Assembly: GCA_016720635.1 (NCBI GenBank)
Contig: JADKKF010000004.1
Location: 326,150 to 390,149, forward strand
Direction: 5' to 3'
DNA: 64,000 bases
From: Saprospiraceae bacterium
GTDB lineage: Bacteria; Bacteroidota; Bacteroidia; Chitinophagales; Saprospiraceae
Shown here: positions 6,705 to 15,141 of the stretch, piece after piece
How the letters are laid out: every line of letters begins with the position of its first letter
Numbering within the stretch: position 1 is the stretch's first letter
Made by a program: the position numbers and the translations under genes
The notes under the pieces: generated by a model
Databases searched by the model: none
What the model saw: only the letters and a program-made list of their open reading frames with translations
Told to the model about the DNA's origin: nothing

Positions 6705-9527
6705 TTAAAATGAGTTTATATCATATATAATGTTCACAAAATAATTCAACCCGTAGGCGTAGTTATATTTGTTGGCGAATTTTTGCACATTTTTTTCATC
6801 AAAATCATATCTCAACTGCTCAAATCCGTTTGAAATGAATTGATTGTTCAAAATATTATTAACACCGATATTCAATCGGATAAAATCCTTATTTATTTTC
6901 CAGCTTTTACCAAAAAACAAATCTACAGTAAAGGCACTAGGAAGCTTTTCTTGGTCGATGATGTTGTGATAAAGACCATTACCATTTTCCAATTTTTGGA
7001 GTTCATTGCCAGTAATTTTTATAGCAGCAGCAGTTCTCCTACTTGGATTGAAATCGACCCATATTTGATCTACATAATTGACATTAAGATTCAAAAACCA
7101 AAAGTTCTTTGCAGAATAATTAAAACCAGCGGTCACTACCTGTTGAGGCCCTGTGGCTACGTAATAATTCTTGCTATACACAGTTTCAGGGGTAGTACCA
7201 GTCAATTTATTGTCTTCAAATATCTGGGCTTGAAATCTAGAGGTATATCTATATTCACCATAATTTGCAGCCAGATTGAACTTTAGGGTAGGAGATATTT
7301 TGTATTCTAAACCCAGTTCTATACCTTGGTGTACTTGATCAATTCCTGACAAAAAATAGGTAACAAATCCACCAGAAAGGGTGTCATCTGCCAAAAATAT
7401 ATCCTGCTCATCATAGAAATTTTGCAATCTCGTTTGATTCTTCAAGGTTAAATAATAACCAGTGATTTTGAATTTAACCAAGGGCGATCTCAACACATAA
7501 CTCACTTCTCCTCCTGCAACATCTATATTTTTAGGGTTGCTAATCATTTGACTTCTAGTTTGTGGCGAGATAAATATATTTTTGAATAAAGGTGCTTTTG
7601 TACCATACTGTCCATTGACATCTATATAATTTCGTCCATTGATTTTAAAAGTAATACCCACCCTTGCATCGTAAGTATTTGTATTGAATTTTTCAGAATT
7701 TCCTTTTGAAATGGTAGGGAACTTCCCATTGGCATGCAATCCTTCGCGATAGGTTGAGTTTATAGCATATTTTCCGCCAACATACATATCGAATCTAGGC
7801 AATTGATAAGACAATTGGGCCCAAGCCTCCGCATTGTTTTGGTGCGATTTATAATCGTAACCATATGCATCTCCCACTTTAACGATACCATTCGGGTTGT
7901 CCAAATCTACTTGGGAATAAGTTAAGTCTGAAGGAGCCAAGTTTTGGGCAAATTTGTCTATATCTACGTGATAATCAGCACCCAACAAATCCTCTAATAC
8001 TAGAAAATTATGCGTAGAAGACTTTCTATACTGGATACCAGCAGCCAATGTCAATCGATCTGTCAATCGAGTCTCTCCATTGATATAAGCATTCAAGTCT
8101 TGCCCATCCGCTCTCCTATCTTGTAGCAAATATTGTGCTTTTTTTCCTGTAATTGACTCACGTCCGTTGCTAAATGTTGTAACTGGCTGATTGTAATTTG
8201 TTTGGTATATATTATTCCAATTGATTTGTCTGATTTGCTCATTATTTTGGAATAAATCCCTCAGGATACCCTGACTTGCTGGATTTGCATTGCTTGGCAA
8301 TTTAGAATAATAATCGGGTCTTGGATCTGCCGCATCTATCCAATCCAGTCCCGTTCTACCACTTTGACCAAATTGATAAGAAACTGCTGTGTTGATCCAA
8401 GTTTTAGGACTTACGGTAAAATTATGTTTTAGGATGACCATCGGTTGATGCACTCGATTGAGCCTTGAATTTCTTTTTCCACCATCCTGAGGACCCCAGT
8501 TTGGATTGTAATATTTATCACCAGAAAGCTCAAACATCTCCTTAACTGCTGGACTATTGACTCCCCTATCGATAGGTGCACCAAAGGCCGTAAGGCTAAG
8601 CGTGTGTTTTTCGTTAAATCTCTTGTCAACGCTAACATAATAAGCCCAAGCATCATAATAACTTCCAGCAACATATCCTTCTTGTGCCCATCTTCTAGAT
8701 CCACTCACTGAGTATGCCCAGCCTTTTTCATTAAGACCGCTGCTGTATGTGTACATAAGACGATGAGAATAGGTTCGATTGGCTAAACTATATGAAAGTC
8801 TGTGACCTTTACGTTGTTTTGAGGCCCTAGCATCCAAATAAGTTGCACTTCCGAAGTCTCCTAATGAATAACTAGAAGGTGCCAATCCATATACAAATTC
8901 CCTATTTCTAAAGACGTCATTCAATCCACCCCATTCGCTAAAATTGGCGGTTCCATCTTCTAGGTCATTGGTCAATACCCCATTTACATACACATTGTTA
9001 TACTCATAAGGCAGCCCTCTAAACCTAAATCTTGAGCTGGTAAATGCAAAACTCGCGGGAGATACAAATATATCTCTCGATGCAGAAAGCAACCCACTCA
9101 CATCCTGAGCACTCCTTCCATCGTCAGAAAGCTCTTGATCATTCAAGTTAATTGTGGGAAGATCGTTGGTCTCGTTGATTACATTGGATCCTGATTTGAT
9201 GATGGATATTTGCCCAACCTCTGAGTTTGCTGATTGATGTGAAACGGGCTGGCTGTATATATTGTAAGCCATATTGTATATTTCGAGAATATAATCTCCG
9301 TACTCAACATTTTCGAAAATAAAAGTACCAAATTCTGTACTTGAAGTCTTATACTGCAATTGCTTGGTATTGGCATTGATCAATAAAAGTTCGGAACTCG
9401 AAGGCACTATATCAGAGTTAGATTGGATAAGGCTTCCAGAGATTGTTCCTTTATTTTGCCCAAAAATACTTCCAGTCAATATCAAAAAATGGACTGAAAA
9501 ACCAAGGACGATATAAACAAATTTCAT
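6705..9527 (-). CDS. TonB-dependent receptor with carboxypeptidase-like N-terminal domain
   Basis: This outer-membrane transporter has about 940 residues. After the signal peptide (MKFVYIVLGFSVHFLILTGSIFGQ) comes a CarboxypepD_reg-like beta sandwich (GTISGSLIQSNSD ... FGTFIFENVEYGDYILEIYNM), then a plug (SARDIFVSPASF..RFRFRGLPYEYNNVYVNGV) and a long barrel ending with the aromatic pattern NYFVNIIYDINSF. I chose the ATG at 9527 rather than the in-frame one at 9563, because the signal peptide begins there and a TAnnTTTG promoter box overlaps the upstream start. It is cotranscribed with the DUF5689 lipoprotein downstream. It is not a clear SusC: there is no SusD, and the substrate (metal chelate or peptide) is open. 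Confidence 0.9.
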   Translation of the reverse strand: MKFVYIVLGFSVHFLILTGSIFGQNKGTISGSLIQSNSDIVPSSSELLLINANTKQLQYKTSSTEFGTFIFENVEYGDYILEIYNMAYNIYSQPVSHQSANSEVGQISIIKSGSNVINETNDLPTINLNDQELSDDGRSAQDVSGLLSASRDIFVSPASFAFTSSRFRFRGLPYEYNNVYVNGVLTNDLEDGTANFSEWGGLNDVFRNREFVYGLAPSSYSLGDFGSATYLDARASKQRKGHRLSYSLANRTYSHRLMYTYSSGLNEKGWAYSVSGSRRWAQEGYVAGSYYDAWAYYVSVDKRFNEKHTLSLTAFGAPIDRGVNSPAVKEMFELSGDKYYNPNWGPQDGGKRNSRLNRVHQPMVILKHNFTVSPKTWINTAVSYQFGQSGRTGLDWIDAADPRPDYYSKLPSNANPASQGILRDLFQNNEQIRQINWNNIYQTNYNQPVTTFSNGRESITGKKAQYLLQDRRADGQDLNAYINGETRLTDRLTLAAGIQYRKSSTHNFLVLEDLLGADYHVDIDKFAQNLAPSDLTYSQVDLDNPNGIVKVGDAYGYDYKSHQNNAEAWAQLSYQLPRFDMYVGGKYAINSTYREGLHANGKFPTISKGNSEKFNTNTYDARVGITFKINGRNYIDVNGQYGTKAPLFKNIFISPQTRSQMISNPKNIDVAGGEVSYVLRSPLVKFKITGYYLTLKNQTRLQNFYDEQDIFLADDTLSGGFVTYFLSGIDQVHQGIELGLEYKISPTLKFNLAANYGEYRYTSRFQAQIFEDNKLTGTTPETVYSKNYYVATGPQQVVTAGFNYSAKNFWFLNLNVNYVDQIWVDFNPSRRTAAAIKITGNELQKLENGNGLYHNIIDQEKLPSAFTVDLFFGKSWKINKDFIRLNIGVNNILNNQFISNGFEQLRYDFDEKNVQKFANKYNYAYGLNYFVNIIYDINSF

Positions 9528-9560
9528 AAGTAAACTAGTTAAATTTATTGTACGTTGATG

Positions 9561-9568
9561 CAAATATA
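9561..9568 (-). promoter_or_regulatory. Candidate -7 box TATATTTG for the TonB receptor operon
   Basis: The minus-strand sequence TATATTTG fits TAnnTTTG and lies 33 bp upstream of the ATG at 9527. I did not find a convincing -33 TTG at the usual distance, so this rests on the -7 box alone. Confidence 0.35.
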
Positions 9569-9716
9569 GAATTTTATTTCTTGCGTATTTTAATTTGTTT
9601 TATTTTTTAACAAATAATCCATAATATTTTGATAAAAAGAATAAATATCTTGAAAAATAGCTATTGATATAGGTCCACCTACCAAAAAGATTCTTTTAAA
9701 TGAAAATAGATTTACC

Positions 9717-9724
9717 TACATTTG
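9717..9724 (+). promoter_or_regulatory. Candidate -7 box TACATTTG for the malic enzyme gene
   Basis: TACATTTG matches TAnnTTTG and ends 33 bp before the ATG at 9758. No clear -33 element is visible at the expected spacing. Confidence 0.35.
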
Positions 9725-9757
9725 TTATTATTTTATTTTTTATTCTAACTGGATTAC

Positions 9758-10948
9758 ATGTCAGAGTTAAACAAAAGAGCTCTCGAGCTTCACAAAAAGT
9801 TGAAAGGAAAAATTTCAATCGAAAATAAATTAAATATCCGCACGAAGAAAGAGCTTTCCTTGGTTTATTCGCCAGGAGTAGCTATTCCCTGCATTGAAAT
9901 AAATAAAAATCCTGAAACAGTCTATGACTATACCATGAAAGGAAATACCGTAGCCATTGTTTCTGATGGCAGTGCAGTCTTGGGATTGGGCAATATTGGC
10001 CCAGCTGCAGCCATTCCTGTTATGGAAGGGAAAGCCATGCTTTTTAAAAAATTCGCCAATATCAATGCGTTTCCGATTTGCCTTGATACACAAGACACCC
10101 AAGAAATCATCGATGCTGTAAAAAACATCGCCCCTGTATTCGGAGGCATAAACCTCGAAGATATAGCGGCACCAAAATGCTTTGAAATAGAAGAGAAACT
10201 CCAAGATTTGGGCATCCCTGTTTTTCACGACGATCAACATGGAACCGCCATCGTTGCACTCGCAGCCATTATTAACTCTGCAAAAGTAGTTGGAAAGCAG
10301 CTTAAAGACATGACAGTTGTCATCAACGGGGCTGGAGCAGCTGGCGTCGCCATAGCCAAATTACTTCGATGTGTAGAACACGAAAACAACCTTACTTGTA
10401 TTCCCGTGAAGGAAATTATCATGTGCGATACAAAAGGCATTATCCACCGTCAAAGGACGGACCTCAACGATTCTAAAAAAGCCATTCTGAGTTTTACCAA
10501 TTTCTCCAATATCGAAGGCGATGTACACAAAGCCCTCGAAGGAGCCGATGTCTTCGTAGGTGTAAGTAGTGGAGGTATTTTAACGGTCGAGGACATCAGT
10601 AAGATGGCTACAAAGCCTATCATACTGGCCATGGCCAATCCCACACCAGAGATTATGCCAGCAGATGCACTGCTAGGTGGTGCTTGGATAGTAGGTACTG
10701 GCAGAAGTGATTTTCCAAATCAGGTGAACAATGTCTTGGGCTTCCCGGGTATATTCAGAGGTGCCTTAGATGCCAGAGCCAAACGAATCACCCCAGCGAT
10801 GAAAATAGCCGCAGCACACGCCATAGCTGCTTGTATCAAAAATCCATCTAGGCGCAATGTCATCCCTTCAACGCTCGACAAGCGGGTGGGCTACGAAGTA
10901 GCTAAAGCCGTGGCCAAAGCTGCCATTGAGGATGGTGCCCATTTATAA
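9758..10948 (+). CDS. NAD(P)-dependent malic enzyme (short form)
   Basis: This 396-residue cytosolic enzyme oxidatively decarboxylates malate to pyruvate and CO2, linking the TCA cycle to pyruvate and reduced cofactor supply. The malic domain (about 10-150) carries YSPGVAIPC, KGNTVAIVSDGSAVLGLGN, EGKAMLFK and the metal-binding region FGGINLEDIAAPKCF. The NAD-binding Rossmann domain begins near VVINGAGAAGVAIAKLL, and VFVGVSSGG and ILAMANPTPEI follow. The length fits the single-domain bacterial type; the phosphotransacetylase-like extension of about 330 residues found in many MaeB proteins is absent. Cofactor preference cannot be read from sequence alone. It is transcribed alone, away from the TonB operon. 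Confidence 0.95.
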   Translation: MSELNKRALELHKKLKGKISIENKLNIRTKKELSLVYSPGVAIPCIEINKNPETVYDYTMKGNTVAIVSDGSAVLGLGNIGPAAAIPVMEGKAMLFKKFANINAFPICLDTQDTQEIIDAVKNIAPVFGGINLEDIAAPKCFEIEEKLQDLGIPVFHDDQHGTAIVALAAIINSAKVVGKQLKDMTVVINGAGAAGVAIAKLLRCVEHENNLTCIPVKEIIMCDTKGIIHRQRTDLNDSKKAILSFTNFSNIEGDVHKALEGADVFVGVSSGGILTVEDISKMATKPIILAMANPTPEIMPADALLGGAWIVGTGRSDFPNQVNNVLGFPGIFRGALDARAKRITPAMKIAAAHAIAACIKNPSRRNVIPSTLDKRVGYEVAKAVAKAAIEDGAHL

Positions 10949-11035
10949 ATATTAATTCAGTAATAACATGTAGAAGAAACCCTTTAGGAATTTTATGTAA
11001 AAAAAAAATAGCAAATTGAAATTCGATGCAAAAAT

Positions 11036-12166
11036 ATGTTAAGATCAAAATTCAATAATAGATTTTGGTTGGTGGCTCTAGTCTTTCTGACCTCAAAAGC
11101 CTTGGTTTATTTCATCATGCATCTTTACGGATGTGAAACCATATGGGGCAATTGTTTTGCTCATTGGGATAGTGGCCTTTATATCTCTATTGCTCAGGAG
11201 GGACGTACTTTGTTTGATTGTAATTATCCTAACAATCCTCAATGGTGCGGCAATGCTGGCTGGTCCCCTTTATATCCACTACTAATGAGAGTGATACAAG
11301 AACTGACCCAGACCAAAATAGAGGTCGCTGGAGGAATTGTTGCTGCCTTTTTTTATTTCTTATTCCTTTATTATATGGCAATGCTGATGGAATTAGAAAA
11401 GGTAAATTCCAATTCTCTGGCTACGCTTTATGCTTGCGCCTTCTTTCCTGGTTTTATTTATTTGCATGCGGTCTTTCCTTTGTCTTTATGCTTATTCTTG
11501 TTAGCAGCTTTCATATACTATCTTAAAAGAAAAGAATTTTTACTCTGCGGATTTTTGGCGATGTTGTTGACGTGGAGCTATGCGAGTGGTCAATTTATTT
11601 TGATAGCCATATTCCTTTATTTATTGGGTATCTTGATTTACGAAAAAAAGATAGCGTGGAAAATAGGACTTAAACTAATATTACCCAGTATCCTAGGATT
11701 AATGATCCTTTATTTTTACGATTTTTGGGTGACTGGTCATTGGAATGCCATGTATCTAGTCCAGCAAAAATACAATCATGGTATTTACAATACCTTCAAT
11801 ATGATCATTGACAGATTTGGCATCCTTTGGTCAAATATTGACAACCATACGGGGATCATACAGTTGCAGATTTTCTTTGTATTAATCCTTGTATTTTGGT
11901 TCGTCGCAACGACCATACGGGCGTTATATAACAATAAAATGTACAAACCTGAGCTTTGTTTTTATTTGGGCATCATTTTGGCATTTTGGATCCTGCCCTT
12001 CTCTATGGGTCTTGAAATTTCATTATATCGCGGATCTATTTTACTTGCTATATTGTTGATCTTATGGAAAGATAAAAGCTTGGATTTCAAGCTCATGTTA
12101 CTGATTTCCTTTGCACTTTTCATCATTCCTATGACTGCATATTTTTACAAAGAATGGATGATATAA
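11036..12166 (+). CDS. Membrane glycosyltransferase, PIG-V/mannosyltransferase-like (GT-C)
   Basis: This 376-residue integral membrane protein has about nine or ten hydrophobic segments. The first extracytoplasmic loop contains FAHWDSGLYISIA with the acidic residue D45, which matches the WDSGxY hallmark of PIG-V-like GT-C mannosyltransferases; a second hallmark-like segment is GWSPLYPLLMR. GT-C enzymes use lipid-linked sugar donors and transfer to lipid or protein on the outer face of the membrane. The acceptor here is unknown. The gene stands alone, 87 bp after the malic enzyme and convergent with tatD. No other glycan genes are close, so pathway assignment would be a guess. Confidence 0.75.
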   Translation: MLRSKFNNRFWLVALVFLTSKALVYFIMHLYGCETIWGNCFAHWDSGLYISIAQEGRTLFDCNYPNNPQWCGNAGWSPLYPLLMRVIQELTQTKIEVAGGIVAAFFYFLFLYYMAMLMELEKVNSNSLATLYACAFFPGFIYLHAVFPLSLCLFLLAAFIYYLKRKEFLLCGFLAMLLTWSYASGQFILIAIFLYLLGILIYEKKIAWKIGLKLILPSILGLMILYFYDFWVTGHWNAMYLVQQKYNHGIYNTFNMIIDRFGILWSNIDNHTGIIQLQIFFVLILVFWFVATTIRALYNNKMYKPELCFYLGIILAFWILPFSMGLEISLYRGSILLAILLILWKDKSLDFKLMLLISFALFIIPMTAYFYKEWMI

Positions 12167-12213
12167 TTTCATTTATTCAACCATTTTCTAAGGTCCATCT
12201 ATATAGTAAGCCA

Positions 12214-12314
12214 GCGCAAAGGATAGTAGTGGTCTCGTCGATAAGACGAGAGTCTCGACACAGTCGTGACGGAACCCACGAATAGCCTGCTCCTCACATC
12301 GTGAGGATGCGCCC
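12214..12314 (+). repeat. Structured intergenic element, copy 3
   Basis: Blocks seen are GCGCAAAGGATAGTAGTGG, hairpin TCTCGTC-gataa-GACGAGA (same stem as copy 1, different loop), GACGGAACCCACGAATAGC, hairpin CCTCAC-atc-GTGAGG, then ATGCGCCC. It lies between two convergent genes, 14 bp past the tatD stop codon. Confidence 0.8.
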
Positions 12315-12328
12315 TAATAAATCAATTA

Positions 12329-13099
12329 TTAATTTCGCTTGAATAATTTCTTTGCATTATCACTGGTCACCATGTCCACTTCCGCATCAGACATGCCATA
12401 CAATTGAGCCAAATTTACCAAGACTTCTTTCATGTAAGCCGGTTCGTTTCTCTTGCCCCTAAAAGGCACGGGCGAGAGGTATGGCGCATCGGTTTCCAAC
12501 ACTATTTTTTCTAGTGGAATTTCCCGCAAAACCGCTGCAAGACCGCTGTTTTTGTAAGTCAAAACACCCCCGATACCGAGATAAAATCCCAAATCGATAA
12601 TCGCTTCCGCCTCTTTTACCGTCCCACCAAAACAGTGAAAAACTCCCGAAAGTCCGCTGCCTTGAAATTCGCCGACGATCTCAATCGCCGCCTGCGTGGC
12701 ATCCCTAGAATGTATCGAAATCGGAATATTATACTCAATCGCCCACTCAATCTGCTGGCGAAATGCATTTTTTTGCTCTTCAACGAAAGTTTTGTCCCAA
12801 TGATAATCTAAACCGATCTCCCCTACTGCGACATATTTTCTTGCAGATAAATACTCTTTAACGATATTTAATTCTGAAATATAATCACTTTTGACTGAAC
12901 ACGGGTGCAGCCCTATCATCGCAAAACACGTATTCGGACGCGCTTTTTCAAGTTCATGCATCTCCTCATGGGTCCTGCTATCTATCGCTGGGAGGTACAT
13001 TTCAGCCACACCAGCCGCCGCAGCCCTCTCCAACATGGGCTCCAAATCGTCCCTAAACTCATCCAAATAAATATGCGTGTGCGTATCGATCATTTTCAT
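12329..13099 (-). CDS. tatD: TatD-family metal-dependent deoxyribonuclease
   Basis: This 256-residue TIM-barrel hydrolase has the TatD signature. Metal ligands H7 and H9 are in MIDTHTHIYLDEF, followed by IGLHPC, VAVGEIGLDYHWD (catalytic Glu), PISIHSRDA, GVFHCFGG, and the C-terminal ETDAPYLSPVPFRGKRNEP. TatD proteins are 3'-5' exonucleases or D-aminoacyl-tRNA-editing-like hydrolases acting in DNA repair and quality control. The start could also be M3, two codons later. Structured elements flank it on both sides. Mpg, another repair enzyme, is the next gene upstream on the same strand. Confidence 0.93.
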   Translation of the reverse strand: MKMIDTHTHIYLDEFRDDLEPMLERAAAAGVAEMYLPAIDSRTHEEMHELEKARPNTCFAMIGLHPCSVKSDYISELNIVKEYLSARKYVAVGEIGLDYHWDKTFVEEQKNAFRQQIEWAIEYNIPISIHSRDATQAAIEIVGEFQGSGLSGVFHCFGGTVKEAEAIIDLGFYLGIGGVLTYKNSGLAAVLREIPLEKIVLETDAPYLSPVPFRGKRNEPAYMKEVLVNLAQLYGMSDAEVDMVTSDNAKKLFKRN

Positions 13100-13136
13100 T
13101 TTTTTTGAAAAACACCTAGATTAATATTATTGTTTT

Positions 13137-13259
13137 GGGCGCATCCCTCGCTTCGCTCGGGTCGGGCTTTTCGTGACTTCGGTCTCTGCGAGACTATTCT
13201 CGTTTTACCCAAAAAATCAAAGCTCCACCAACGAGAATACCACTCCAATCCCTTGCGCT
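13137..13259 (-). repeat. Structured intergenic element, copy 4
   Basis: On the minus strand it reads GCGCAAGGGATTGGAGTGG, then a long-range stem TTCTCGTT ... AACGAGAA with a large loop, a short TCTC/GAG stem, a degenerate central block CACGAAAAGCCCGAC, an imperfect GC-rich hairpin, and ATGCGCCC. It is the most diverged copy in its central block. It lies 38 bp upstream of tatD. Confidence 0.7.
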
Positions 13260-13326
13260 CCATGTTAATTTCTAATGTCCGAATTCATTTTTCAGCCATG
13301 AATTCCCTTCCAAAAGCTTCCGTTTT

Positions 13327-13935
13327 CTACTTGGATGGAGAAACCCATTTATTGCCTTTTAATCTAAATCTCCAAGGCATTTTCGACCAAATCGGCCCCG
13401 ATGGTTCGACTCCCACCCTAGCCGAAGCTATAACTTGATCATCGGGAACATTTTCAGCATTTTCGATCCATATTGCAGTCGTCGATAGCAATGGTAATCC
13501 ATTGTGATCCGTGGTGATGCCTAGAGCTTGAGATACCAATCCAGGACCTTGGGTGAGATTGTGTATTTTTTGATTGTTATTTCTTCGAATAAACATGGTT
13601 TCTAACCCCTGCAAAGGTTCTACGCCACGGATCAGAACCGCAGACCCCACCCCTACTGGACCCGTAACGACATTGAACAATCTATGTATCCCATAGCATA
13701 TATAGACGTAGGCAATGCCTCCTTCTTTGAACATCACTTCGGTCCTAGGAGTAAGCCGATTATTGTACGCGTGACATGCCTTGTCTTCAGGACCTTTGTA
13801 GGCTTCGGTTTCAACGATGATGGCAGAGGTGATGGTATTCTCGACGTTTGTAACCAATATTGTTCCAATCAAATCTCGAGCAATGCCAACGACATCTTCA
13901 TGGCGAAAGTAGTCCTGTGGAATTATCTCAGGCAT
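13327..13935 (-). CDS. DNA-3-methyladenine glycosylase (AAG/Mpg family)
   Basis: This 202-residue base-excision repair glycosylase removes alkylated purines such as 3-methyladenine and hypoxanthine. Family motifs are visible: ARDLIGTILV, the catalytic region IVETEAYKGPEDKACHAYNNRLTPRTEVMF (general-base Glu in ETEAY), GGIAYVYICYGIHRLFNVV for flipping and intercalation, AVLIRGVEPL, and the C-terminal PWRF. Its length is normal for bacterial members. The start overlaps the end of the RsmB-like methyltransferase gene by 8 bp, implying coupled translation within the leftward block. Confidence 0.93.
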   Translation of the reverse strand: MPEIIPQDYFRHEDVVGIARDLIGTILVTNVENTITSAIIVETEAYKGPEDKACHAYNNRLTPRTEVMFKEGGIAYVYICYGIHRLFNVVTGPVGVGSAVLIRGVEPLQGLETMFIRRNNNQKIHNLTQGPGLVSQALGITTDHNGLPLLSTTAIWIENAENVPDDQVIASARVGVEPSGPIWSKMPWRFRLKGNKWVSPSK

Positions 13936-15124
13936 ATCTGGTCAATTTGGCGATAAAAAATCCATCAGAATTGTGCTCGGAAGGATAGATTGTTTTCATA
14001 TCGAGGAGCTTGAATTGCGCTGAATATTTTTCCAAAAATTGAACAATTTGAGCCTCATTTTCTTCATGAAATAAAGAACAAGTAGCATAAACCATGATGC
14101 CTCCAATTTTGAGCATTTTGGGATAATGCTCTAGGATTTCAGCTTGAATTTCAACCAATTCAGTAATTCGTTCAGGCTTAATTTTCCACTTGGCGTCTGG
14201 ATTTCTCCTTAGGACGCCAGACCCACTGCAAGGCACGTCCAACAGCAATCTATCCGCTGAATTGTGCAATCTTTTAATGGTCTTCGTGGTATCAATGGTT
14301 CTCGTTTCCACATTGAATATTTGAGCTCGCTTAGCTCTCGTCTTGAGTATATCGAGTTTGTAGCCTTCAACATCGAGCGCAATGATTTGCCCTTTGCCTC
14401 CCATCAAACAAGCCAAATGAAGCGTTTTGCCACCAGCACCTGCACAAGCATCAACGACCCTCATCCCAGGGGCTACCTCCAATGCTGGAGCAATCATCTG
14501 AGAGCCAATGTCCTGCATTTCAAAAAGTCCCTGCTTGAAAATATCCCAAGTAAAAATAGATTGTTTTTTGTCGAAAGTAATCCCAAAGTCACCGATCGAT
14601 CTTGCATTATCCGCTAGGCCATCTTGGATCATTTGAAGCAAATTTTCCCTGGTAGTTTTGATCGTATTAACCCTTATATAAACTGGGGCGACGCTGTTCA
14701 TCACCTTTAGTTCGGTTATATTTTTATCTTGCAAGGAAGCTTGATAATGCTCGAATAACCAATCGGGCAAAGAAAATCCCATTGCGGACTCTTGGTGGGA
14801 GTTTTTAATTTTTTCTTCGAGAACACTTGACGAGGATTCTTTGACAAAGGTTCCATTTTTTTCAAAATACAGAATATCAACAACGGCTTCTATTTCTAAA
14901 TCGAAGTGCTCGTATGGTTGGTCCAATATCCAAGCCAGTCGCCTGAAATGCCTTATGATGTCGTAGGAATATTCTGCTACAAAAGCTCTGTCCTTTGACC
15001 CAAATTTAGGCCTCAATTTGAAGCAGCGCTCCAAGGCTTTATCAGCCATTACATTTTTGTGAAATACTTGGTGTACTACGTCGTAGATGGCTTGAAGCCA
15101 TACATTATGGATTTTTGCAGACAT
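13928..15124 (-). CDS. RsmB/NOP-family RNA (cytosine-5) methyltransferase
   Basis: This 398-residue SAM-dependent methyltransferase modifies cytosine C5 in rRNA or tRNA. The N-terminal half (1-190) is helical, like the NusB/RsmB substrate-binding part. The catalytic Rossmann domain shows motif I VVDACAGAGGKTLHLA, IIALDVEGYKLDIL, and the two catalytic cysteines in LLDVPCSGSGVLRRNPD (motif IV) and VYATCSLFHEEN (motif VI). It has no PUA domain at the C terminus, unlike RsmF. It follows the secreted unknown by 17 bp and overlaps mpg, so it is probably part of a multigene transcript. Confidence 0.92.
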   Translation of the reverse strand: MSAKIHNVWLQAIYDVVHQVFHKNVMADKALERCFKLRPKFGSKDRAFVAEYSYDIIRHFRRLAWILDQPYEHFDLEIEAVVDILYFEKNGTFVKESSSSVLEEKIKNSHQESAMGFSLPDWLFEHYQASLQDKNITELKVMNSVAPVYIRVNTIKTTRENLLQMIQDGLADNARSIGDFGITFDKKQSIFTWDIFKQGLFEMQDIGSQMIAPALEVAPGMRVVDACAGAGGKTLHLACLMGGKGQIIALDVEGYKLDILKTRAKRAQIFNVETRTIDTTKTIKRLHNSADRLLLDVPCSGSGVLRRNPDAKWKIKPERITELVEIQAEILEHYPKMLKIGGIMVYATCSLFHEENEAQIVQFLEKYSAQFKLLDMKTIYPSEHNSDGFFIAKLTRYA

Positions 15125-15141
15125 GGAATTAAGATTAATTT

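Noticed and set aside
9528..9563. Upstream start for the TonB receptor
   Set aside because: It precedes the signal peptide by 12 residues and overlaps a likely promoter box.
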